Positions 1-6,984 of a stretch of DNA of 6,984 nucleotides are shown one piece after another. The stretch is from Clostridiales bacterium (GTDB lineage Bacteria > Bacillota > Sulfobacillia > UBA995 > UBA9673), in NCBI GenBank assembly GCA_003541445.1, contig DPMO01000220.1, positions 1-6,984 on the forward strand. The letters are read 5' to 3'. Position 1 is the first letter of the stretch. The number at the start of each line of letters is the position of its first letter. Position numbers and translations under genes: made by a program. Below the pieces are notes generated by a model. That model did not search any database. It saw nothing but the letters and a program-made list of their open reading frames with translations, and had not been told where the DNA came from.

Positions 1-1719
<1,719 letters not shown>

Positions 1720-1810
1720 CGCCGGAACGGAGCGCGTCGCTGAGGCCCCGGGCGACCGGCGCGGGCCGGGGTGAGGGGTCAGCCTGCTTTGGCCGGTGGT
1801 GAGCTGTTCC
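1720..1810 (+). other. Intergenic gap between guaB and the ArsR-type regulator
   Basis: This 91-base gap contains one GC-rich hairpin: CCCCGG at 1746-1751 pairs with CCGGGG at 1766-1771, with an inner GCG/CGC (1752-1754 and 1760-1762) and a bulged GGG. No T-run follows, so it is at best a weak or factor-dependent terminator. I see no convincing -35/-10 pair for the downstream gene, so read-through from guaB is possible but not shown. Confidence 0.35.
1798..1803 (+). promoter_or_regulatory. Ribosome binding site favouring the TTG start at 1811
   Basis: GGTGAG at 1798-1803, within GGTGGTGAG (1795-1803), resembles the GGAGGTGAG consensus with one mismatch. It sits seven bases before TTG at 1811. 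The in-frame GTG codons at 1796 and 1799 lie inside or beside this motif and have no purine-rich site at normal spacing. The site therefore argues for TTG 1811 over the longer GTG reading. Confidence 0.5.
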
Positions 1811-2923
1811 TTGTCGATAGCCGTCAACTCCGATCCCAAGAGCCGCGTCAAGTTCATGTACTCGCCTTACATCGAGACCGTCCTGAGTCTGCAGGTGCTC
1901 TATGACCCCCAGCACCACGGGGCGCTCCTGCCGTGGGTCATCCGGTTCAAGGAGAGGATATCCCCTGAGACCTACCGGGAGATAAGGTACTTCGGGGACA
2001 ACATCCGCGAGTGGCTCTACCTCATCGACCTCGCCCTGGACATGCCCGACCTCGACCGGCTGAGCTTCGGGGAGGTCATCGAGCGTCTCCAGGCCATGCC
2101 CATCACCCGGTTCGTCTTCCTCCTCTTCGGCGAGCAGGTCCCGCCGATGGAGATAGAGGCGGCCTTCGAGTCTCCGTCGAACGTCGAGGTCGTCTGCCGC
2201 AGGCTCGAGATAGACGACTCCCGCCGCCGGGAGGAGATGGCCCGCTTCTTCAGGGACCCCGAGAAGGTGCGCCGGGAACTCTGCCGGTTCCTCGTCTCCT
2301 ACTGGAGCGAATACTTCGAGGAGGAGTTCTACTGGGTCGAGCTCCTCCTGGTGAAGGGGATAAAGGAGGAGGCCGAGCGGCTCGCCCGGGAGTCCCTGCC
2401 GCGCTTTCTGACCCGGCTCGGGGGCGGCCTCATCTCGCGCGGCGACCGCAGGGTCCGCCGGATGAAGCCGAACGTCGTCGTCATCGAGAACACCCCCACC
2501 CCGGTGGACGTGTCCCTGAACGAGCTGGACGAGATCGTCCTCTTCCCGTCGCTCTTCGTCTCGCCCCAGAGCATCTTCGAACTCTCCGAGGGGCGCCTCC
2601 TCATGTCCTTCTCCGTCCCGCCAGGGGTCTACCTGCGGAGGGACACCCTCGTCCCGCCGGAGGAGCTCTCACGCCTCCTCAAGACCCTGGCCGACGAGAC
2701 GCGCCTGAAGATCATGAAGCTCATGATGCAGGACAGACAGTGCACCCAGGGGCTGGCCGTGGAGCTGGGGTTGGCCGAGCCGACCGTCTCGCGTCATCTG
2801 AAGCTCCTCCGCGAGTCGGACCTCATCTCGAGCGAGAAGGAAGGCAACTACATCTACTACACGCTCCGCCTCGAGAAGATAGCCGAGCTCCACATGAAGA
2901 TCCTCGACTTCCTGCGGACCTAG
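1811..2923 (+). CDS. ArsR-type winged-helix regulator with large DUF5937-like N-terminal domain
   Basis: Predicted DNA-binding repressor or activator of 370 residues, much longer than the roughly 100-residue classical ArsR proteins. The C-terminal part (about 285-365) is a clear ArsR winged helix. LLKTLADETRLKIMKLM (289-305) is the usual opening helix, EPTVSRHLKLLRE (323-335) is the recognition helix, and KEGNYIYYTL (343-352) is the wing. The paired-cysteine metal site (CVC) of arsenic and cadmium sensors is absent; a lone Cys311 is seen, so metal sensing is not supported. Residues about 17-42 (SPYIETVLSLQVLYDP, then HHG and W42) resemble the start of DUF5937, a region found ahead of HTH domains in some regulators and presumed to sense a ligand or mediate dimerisation. 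The middle is rich in acidic and aromatic residues and shows no membrane segment. TTG 1811 is chosen on its ribosome binding site; GTG 1796 would add five residues and ATG 1856 would remove fifteen. The target genes are unknown. It follows guaB on the same strand. Confidence 0.85.
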   Translation: MSIAVNSDPKSRVKFMYSPYIETVLSLQVLYDPQHHGALLPWVIRFKERISPETYREIRYFGDNIREWLYLIDLALDMPDLDRLSFGEVIERLQAMPITRFVFLLFGEQVPPMEIEAAFESPSNVEVVCRRLEIDDSRRREEMARFFRDPEKVRRELCRFLVSYWSEYFEEEFYWVELLLVKGIKEEAERLARESLPRFLTRLGGGLISRGDRRVRRMKPNVVVIENTPTPVDVSLNELDEIVLFPSLFVSPQSIFELSEGRLLMSFSVPPGVYLRRDTLVPPEELSRLLKTLADETRLKIMKLMMQDRQCTQGLAVELGLAEPTVSRHLKLLRESDLISSEKEGNYIYYTLRLEKIAELHMKILDFLRT

Positions 2924-2939
2924 CCGCCCGGCCTTCCGG
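2924..2939. other. 16-base convergent junction
   Basis: The stop of the regulator (TAG, 2921-2923) and the stop of tldE on the other strand (read from 2942 to 2940) are separated by only 16 GC-rich bases. There is no room for a standard terminator with a T-tract, so transcripts from both sides probably run into the opposing gene or end by a factor-dependent route. Confidence 0.6.
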
Positions 2940-4295
2940 CTAAGCCTTGGTGCTCACACTCACTCCGTCGAGCAGGATATGGGGCAGCAACGCCCCGTCC
3001 GGGGTCACCTCGAGCTCCCGGCCGAGGGCCACGAGGCCGGTCTTGAAGGCCTCGAAGACGCTCACCGAGACCATGCAGTCCTTGACCCGACCGGTGACCT
3101 CGCCGTTCTCTATCTTGAAGCCGATATGGACGTTCCCCGACACCTGACCGGCGTAGGGGTTGCCGGCCCAGGCCCCCATCAGGCGCTCGACGAGAAGGCC
3201 CTCCTTGATTTCAGCGACGAGGTCGGCTGCCGGGGTCTTGCCCGGCTCCAGGACGAGGTTGGAGGCCCTGGGGGCCGGCATGGCCTGCGGCACGGCCCGG
3301 TAGCCGTTGCCCGTGCTCGCGCGGCCGAGGGCCTTTCCGGAGCGCAGGTCGAGGAGGAAATCCTTGAGGACGCCCCTGTCGATTATGGCCCTCTTCCTCG
3401 TCGGGACGCCCTCGTCGTCGAACGGGGTCGTGTGGACACCCCAGGGGAGGGTCGGGTCGTCGTGAAGGGTGAACTCGTCGGCGAACAGCTTCTCGCCGAC
3501 CCTGTCCCGCCAGGGGGACTCCCCCTTGACGACGGCCATGCCGTCCACGCAGGCGGCCACAGGGCTGATGAGGTCCATGGCCGCCATCGGGGAGAAGACC
3601 ACGGGATAGCGCCCTCCCCGGAAGGGAACGTTGTGCCGGGCGTGACGGAACATCCGGGCGAGGTCGCTCTTGATGGCCTCGAGGTCGAAATCGAGCCTCC
3701 GCCCGGCCTTGAAGCGGAAGATGTGGATCATGTTGTCAGGTTCGACCAGCTCGCCCGAGGCCAGGAGGAAGTAGCCCGTCCCGTCGGTGACGACGTCCTG
3801 GCCGGCCGAAGTCGCCACCCGGACGTAGGCCCGGTGTCTCTCGACCGTGGCCCCGCCGAGGACGCCGTCCTCGAAGGAGCGGATGTGGTCTGTGAGCTCC
3901 TCGCCCACGGACAGCATCTCCTCGAGCGGCCAGTCCACGACGGCCTCGTCGTACGTCTCGAGGTCGGTCCGCACGGGACTCGGGGCGGCGAAGGAGAGGG
4001 CCGCTTCGGGTCCGAACGCGGCCGCACGCACGGCCATCTCGACGACCTCGGTGTCACCGCTCCGCGACGAGGTGGCGAACCCCAGCCGCCCGTCCTTGAT
4101 GACCCGCACGGCGGCGACGGCCGTCTCCGCCGTCTGGACCGACTTCAGCTTGTTGTTCTCGAAGCTGACCGGGGTCGTGACGACCCCCGTCTCGAAGACT
4201 TCCGCCTCGCTGCACCCCAGCCGGCGGGCCTTGTCGAGCAGGGCCTCGGCGTCGAAGGCGAAGGCGGTCTTCCCTTCCCTGGCTCTGGCGGTCAA
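2940..4295 (-). CDS. pmbA: TldE/PmbA, non-catalytic partner of the TldD metalloprotease
   Basis: PmbA (TldE) pairs with TldD to form a cytosolic protease that hydrolyses unfolded peptides. In E. coli it matures microcin B17 and degrades the CcdA antitoxin; the substrate here is unknown. The product is 451 residues, matching the family (about 450). It has the N-terminal segment SEAEVFETGVVTTPVSFENN (29-48), the central domain with DDEGVPT (293-299) that is shared with its paralogue TldD, STGNGYR further on, and the C-terminal glycine-rich strand region. As expected for TldE it lacks the HExxxH motif, so catalysis depends on TldD. The start is TTG at 4295-4293. It is preceded by AGGGGGG (4310-4304) with an eight-base spacer, and the TTG overlaps the TGA of tldD as TTGA, so translation is probably coupled. 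The conserved fold begins soon after the start, which agrees with this choice. Confidence 0.95.
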   Translation of the reverse strand: MTARAREGKTAFAFDAEALLDKARRLGCSEAEVFETGVVTTPVSFENNKLKSVQTAETAVAAVRVIKDGRLGFATSSRSGDTEVVEMAVRAAAFGPEAALSFAAPSPVRTDLETYDEAVVDWPLEEMLSVGEELTDHIRSFEDGVLGGATVERHRAYVRVATSAGQDVVTDGTGYFLLASGELVEPDNMIHIFRFKAGRRLDFDLEAIKSDLARMFRHARHNVPFRGGRYPVVFSPMAAMDLISPVAACVDGMAVVKGESPWRDRVGEKLFADEFTLHDDPTLPWGVHTTPFDDEGVPTRKRAIIDRGVLKDFLLDLRSGKALGRASTGNGYRAVPQAMPAPRASNLVLEPGKTPAADLVAEIKEGLLVERLMGAWAGNPYAGQVSGNVHIGFKIENGEVTGRVKDCMVSVSVFEAFKTGLVALGRELEVTPDGALLPHILLDGVSVSTKA

Positions 4296-5671
4296 CGGGC
4301 CTTCCCCCCTATGACGACGTTCCGGATGCGGATGTGCGGGCTGCCCATGCTGGTGGCCAGAGGGCCCTGGCGACCCTTACCGCACCCGCCCGCGCCGTCG
4401 CGAATGCGCTCGTCGTTGCCGATCATGTCGATGTTCTTCAGGGTCTGGAAAACGTTCCCGGTCAGGGTGACGTTCTTCACGACCTCGGCGAGCTTCCCGT
4501 CTCGGATCATCCGCGCGTCGCCTGCGGTGAAGGTGAACATCTCCCCGGCCGTCTCCCCGCCGTAGGCCGACCGCACGTAGACCCCGAGCTTGATTCCCTT
4601 CAGCATGTCCTCGAAGGTCGCCTCACCCGGCTCAATGCCCGTCGTCCTCATCCGGCAGATGGGCGGGAAGCGGTAGTCGAGGGCCCGGGCGTTCCCGGTC
4701 ACCTTCTCACCCATCTTGCCGGCCGTCTCGCGGGAGTGCAGCCGTCCCACCAGCTTCCCCTCTTTGATGAGGTAGGTCCGCTGGGTCGGGACGCCCTCGT
4801 CGTCGTACTTCAGGTAGCCTCTCACCCCGGGCCTGAGCCCGGTGTCATAGATGTTGAGGTGGGGGCCTCCGAACTCCCGGCCGAGGGTCATGACTTTCTG
4901 GAGGTTCGGGTTCTCGTAGACGTTGTCCGCCTCGGAGAGGTGGCCGAAGGCCTCGTGGACGAAGACCCCGGCCAGGATAGGGTCAACGATGACCGTGTAC
5001 TCCCCGGCCTCGACGACCGGAGCCTCGATGAGGGCCGCGGCCCTGCGGCACGCGTCCTCCACGGCCTCCTCGAACCCGCGGACGACACCGAAGGTGTTCG
5101 AGGAGCCGAACCCGCGGCTGAACATCTGCGTGTCGCCGTCGCGGTGGGCGATGGCGACGACGGCCCCCCCGAGGTCCAACTTCTCCTGCTCGATGTAGGT
5201 GCCGGCCGAGTTGGCGAAGTGAAGGCGGGTGAACTTGTCGAAGTAGACGACGCGGGAGGAGACGATGGGCGGTCCGAAGTCGAGGACCTGCCGGTTGTAG
5301 CTCTCGAGGATGTCCTTCTTCACCGCCAGGGGCACCTGGCGCGGGTCCTCCTCGAGCTCGGCTGTGACCTTGTCCTGGATCACGGGGGCGTCGGCCAGCC
5401 GGCTCCTGCCGGACACCCGCTCGCCGGCGAGCCGGGCCTGCCTGACGGCCAGGGCGACATGTTCCTCCAGGCCCTCGAGGCGGTTGAAGCTCACGAACCC
5501 CCAGCCACCGTCCACCAGGGCCCGGACGCAGCCGCCGCAGTCGACGGACTCGCCCAGGCTGTCGAGCGTCGGGCCGCGGAACTCGATGCGGGTCCTCCGC
5601 GACTCCTCCACGCGGATCTCGACATAGTCGGCGGGCTGGTTTGAGACGAGGTGCTTGAGGTAGCTCTCCAA
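4292..5671 (-). CDS. tldD: TldD zinc metalloprotease, catalytic subunit
   Basis: Catalytic half of the TldD-TldE peptidase, acting in the cytosol on unfolded or leader peptides. The 459-residue product carries the zinc motif HEAFGH, with ligands His239 and His244 and catalytic Glu240. The third expected ligand is Cys430 in the C-terminal GGCGKGRQGP loop. Other family signatures are DDEGVPT (290-296), the TGNARALDYRFPP segment with the following IEPGE, and a C-terminal RIRNVVIGGK strand. It is slightly shorter than the E. coli protein (481). The start is TTG at 5671-5669, supported by GAGGGGGG at 5685-5678 with a six-base spacer; the residues after it (ESYLKHLVS) lead straight into the conserved N-terminal domain. 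It is the first gene of a two-gene operon with tldE, overlapping by four bases. No peptide precursor, radical SAM or cyclodehydratase gene is visible, so a housekeeping proteolytic role is more likely than a natural-product role, though the neighbourhood is cut by the window. Confidence 0.96.
   Translation of the reverse strand: MESYLKHLVSNQPADYVEIRVEESRRTRIEFRGPTLDSLGESVDCGGCVRALVDGGWGFVSFNRLEGLEEHVALAVRQARLAGERVSGRSRLADAPVIQDKVTAELEEDPRQVPLAVKKDILESYNRQVLDFGPPIVSSRVVYFDKFTRLHFANSAGTYIEQEKLDLGGAVVAIAHRDGDTQMFSRGFGSSNTFGVVRGFEEAVEDACRRAAALIEAPVVEAGEYTVIVDPILAGVFVHEAFGHLSEADNVYENPNLQKVMTLGREFGGPHLNIYDTGLRPGVRGYLKYDDEGVPTQRTYLIKEGKLVGRLHSRETAGKMGEKVTGNARALDYRFPPICRMRTTGIEPGEATFEDMLKGIKLGVYVRSAYGGETAGEMFTFTAGDARMIRDGKLAEVVKNVTLTGNVFQTLKNIDMIGNDERIRDGAGGCGKGRQGPLATSMGSPHIRIRNVVIGGKAR
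4304..4310 (-). promoter_or_regulatory. Ribosome binding site of tldE inside the tldD 3' end
   Basis: Read on the minus strand, AGGGGGG lies eight bases before the TTG start of tldE and within the last codons of tldD. It supports both the TTG start and translational coupling. It pairs with the anti-Shine-Dalgarno CCUCC if one G-U pair is allowed. Confidence 0.6.
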
Positions 5672-5677
5672 TCGGGT

Positions 5678-5685
5678 CCCCCCTC
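5678..5685 (-). promoter_or_regulatory. Ribosome binding site of tldD fixing a TTG start
   Basis: On the minus strand GAGGGGGG precedes TTG 5671 by six bases. It resembles the site before tldE, with a run of six G. It supports TTG as the true start. Confidence 0.6.
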
Positions 5686-5903
5686 GCAGGCGCCGCGGGC
5701 GGATGGTTCGGGGCCATGTAGGAGGCCCGCCGCCGGACCGGGGCGGCCGGCCGGAGCGGGAAGACCCGTCAGGACCGCGACGACCCGCGGCGGGCGGCCC
5801 GGGCGCAAGGCATACGCCCTCCTATTCTACGGCTGGGGCCTCCTTCCTACCCGGCGGGCCCGGGGGAAGGCGGGAGCGGCCGGCCTGTTCCTGCGGCAGG
5901 GGC

Positions 5904-5920
5904 GGTCCCGGCGGGTCCCG
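5904..5920. repeat. Ten-base-phased direct repeat GGTCCCG
   Basis: GGTCCCG at 5904-5910 recurs at 5914-5920, separated by GCG, so the copies lie about one helical turn apart. It is upstream of the acetyltransferase start and could be a protein-binding site. In DNA this GC-rich a seven-base repeat can also arise by chance. Confidence 0.2.
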
Positions 5921-5980
5921 AAACCGGAGAGCGGAGTGGAGCATCATGAAGCCAAGCGGGTGGAAGGGAGGTCGGCCCCC

Positions 5981-6984
5981 ATGTCATATTCTTCCCTCCC
6001 GTTCGCCTTCAGGCGGGCCGGGCCCGAGGACCGTGGACGCATCCTGGCCCTCTCGTCGCTGTTCCCGAACGACTGGATTCCGCATGCCCTTGACGACATG
6101 CTCGCCGAGGAGAGAGGCGGCTTCTACGTCGCGGAGCTGGGCGGGCGGCTGGTCGCCGTCTGCGCGGCGGCGGGGCGCGGGGAGACGGCCTGGCTCCAGG
6201 CCATGAGGGTCCACCCCGACTTCCAGGGCCGCGGCGTGGCCACGGCTCTCACCGCCTATATCCTCGACGAGTGCAAGAGGCTGGGCTACCGTTCGGCGAG
6301 GCTCTTCACGGCCGTCACCAACGACCCCGTCCACCGGCTCATAAGGGGAAAGCTCGGCTTCAGGGCGCGCGGCCGGTTCGTCATCGCCGACGGGATACGT
6401 GACCTCAGGCCCTTCCGACAGGCGCCCGACCTGTCGCGGGTGAGGGTAGGACGGCCGGCCGACCTCGAGGACGCCTGGGCCCTGTGCGAGCGCGCCGTCC
6501 GCGAGGGGGCCATAGACCCGCCGGGGCTGGCCGCTCCGCCCGGTGACCCCTGGCGGGTCGACGACTTCACCCGGGAGACCCTCGCGGGGCATCTCGAGGC
6601 GGGCCGCATGCTCGTCAGCGAGCGCAAGGCCCGGGCGCGGCCGGGGCAAGCTGGAGCGGAAGGGGCTACCGACACGAGGGCCGCCCGGGGCCTTGACGGG
6701 TTCGTCCTGTGGCACAGGCTGGCCGGCCGTCCTCAGGAGCCGGAGGACCAGGGTGACGGTGGAGCGTCGGCGACAGTCTTCTACCTCGAGGCCACAGGTG
6801 AGACCGTCGCCTCCCTCCTGGCGGCGGCCGTCGCCGCCATCCAAAGCGGGGGCACGGTGACCGAGATGGCACTCAGCCTGCCCCGGAGCCAGTGGGAGAA
6901 GCTGATGAGGGTCGTGCGGCCGGGGTGGCCGCCCGCGGGACCGTCGGAGGAGGTCGTCGTCTACGAGAAGAACCTTACGGCGGG
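5981..6984 (+). CDS. GNAT-family N-acetyltransferase, 3' end cut by window
   Basis: Predicted cytosolic acetyltransferase using acetyl-CoA; the acceptor cannot be inferred. The frame is open from ATG 5981 to the window end, giving 334 complete codons. AGGGAGGT (5965-5972) lies eight bases before the ATG and supports the start. Residues 9-145 form a complete GNAT domain. FRRAGPEDRGRILAL (10-24) is the first strand and helix, and MRVHPDFQGRGVATALT (75-91) carries the acetyl-CoA pyrophosphate-binding motif Q82-G-R-G-V-A87. It is followed by LGY, the NDPVHRLIRGKLGF segment and ARGRF. A second unit begins near 152 (SRVRVGRPADLEDAWAL), opening like another GNAT strand-helix, but it lacks the Q-x-x-G-x-G/A motif. 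It has hydrophilic low-complexity inserts at about 213-232 and 249-260. The sequence EEVVVYEKNL near residue 332 resembles a GNAT C-terminal strand, so the gene may end soon after the window. It is divergent from tldD. Confidence 0.85.
   Translation, partial: MSYSSLPFAFRRAGPEDRGRILALSSLFPNDWIPHALDDMLAEERGGFYVAELGGRLVAVCAAAGRGETAWLQAMRVHPDFQGRGVATALTAYILDECKRLGYRSARLFTAVTNDPVHRLIRGKLGFRARGRFVIADGIRDLRPFRQAPDLSRVRVGRPADLEDAWALCERAVREGAIDPPGLAAPPGDPWRVDDFTRETLAGHLEAGRMLVSERKARARPGQAGAEGATDTRAARGLDGFVLWHRLAGRPQEPEDQGDGGASATVFYLEATGETVASLLAAAVAAIQSGGTVTEMALSLPRSQWEKLMRVVRPGWPPAGPSEEVVVYEKNLTA

Larger units (their letters stand above)
5672..5980. other. Divergent intergenic region between tldD and the acetyltransferase gene
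   Basis: These 309 bases hold no convincing gene; frames open through them are GC-driven and their translations are Pro/Gly/Arg-rich without any family motif. The region should contain the start signals for both flanking genes. On the minus strand TAGAAT (5829-5824) is the best -10-like hexamer, but it lacks a good -35 at normal spacing. An inverted repeat GGGCG/CGCCC (5801-5805 and 5815-5819) lies just downstream of it in the tldD direction. On the plus side CCTG/CAGG forms a small hairpin (5890-5900 region), and GGTCCCG occurs twice at a ten-base interval (5904-5910 and 5914-5920). I see no RNA gene, insertion sequence end or riboswitch. Confidence 0.5.

Noticed and set aside
1746..1771. 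Hairpin after guaB considered as an intrinsic terminator
   Set aside because: The stem is plausible but it is followed by GTGAGG rather than a T-run, so the terminator call is not supported; it is only described within the intergenic entry.
2979..4565. Long open frame on the plus strand (528 codons) opposite tldE and the end of tldD
   Set aside because: It is antisense to a well-supported gene. The translation is rich in Gly, Asp, His and Arg with no domain pattern, as expected in GC-rich DNA where stop codons are rare on the opposite strand.
4334..5644. Long open frame on the plus strand (436 codons) opposite tldD
   Set aside because: Complete overlap with the HExxxH-bearing tldD frame and a repetitive Val/Gly/Asp-rich translation without family motifs.
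5703..6206. Plus-strand frame of 167 codons spanning the tldD-acetyltransferase gap, including an internal ATG at 5946
   Set aside because: Its Gly/Pro/Arg-rich translation has no motif, and it runs out of frame into the acetyltransferase, whose own start at 5981 has a better ribosome binding site.
5984..6844. Minus-strand frame of 286 codons opposite the acetyltransferase
   Set aside because: The plus-strand frame from 5981 has a good ribosome binding site and the GNAT acetyl-CoA motif; the antisense translation has no recognisable features.

Overview
This is a very GC-rich stretch of bacterial chromosome, with G or C at most third codon positions. It looks like ordinary housekeeping DNA. 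Protein flavour points tentatively to a high-GC Bacillota: a Bacillus-type IMP dehydrogenase with CBS domains, strong purine-rich ribosome binding sites, repeated TTG starts, and an adjacent TldD/TldE pair. No rRNA, tRNA or marker gene is present, so the assignment is inference only.

Layout. Bases 1-162 are a leader region with a good candidate promoter (TTGTCC, 17 nt, TATCCT with an extended -10) and a GC-rich hairpin just before the ribosome binding site of guaB. The gene guaB (163-1719, +) encodes a complete IMP dehydrogenase with an unusual Pro/Gly/Arg-rich N-terminal tail. After about 90 bases comes a 370-residue regulator (1811-2923, +), with a large DUF5937-like N-terminal region and a C-terminal ArsR-type winged helix. 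It is separated by only 16 bases from a convergent two-gene operon on the minus strand. That operon is tldD (5671-4292), carrying the HExxxH zinc site, followed by tldE/pmbA (4295-2940). Both begin with TTG, and the stop of the first overlaps the start of the second in a TTGA quartet. A 309-base non-coding divergent region (5672-5980) precedes a GNAT-family acetyltransferase (5981 onward, +), which is cut off by the window end and appears to have a second, degenerate GNAT-like half.

How the genes work together. GuaB makes XMP for guanine nucleotide synthesis. TldD and TldE should form one heteromeric metalloprotease that degrades or matures unfolded peptides. The regulator's target and the acetyltransferase's substrate cannot be read from the sequence. 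Nothing links the three modules functionally beyond proximity, and I found no convincing new system. The items most worth a second look are the guaB N-terminal tail and leader hairpin, the large ligand-type domain on the ArsR regulator, the TTG-coupled tldD-tldE junction and the two-part GNAT protein.
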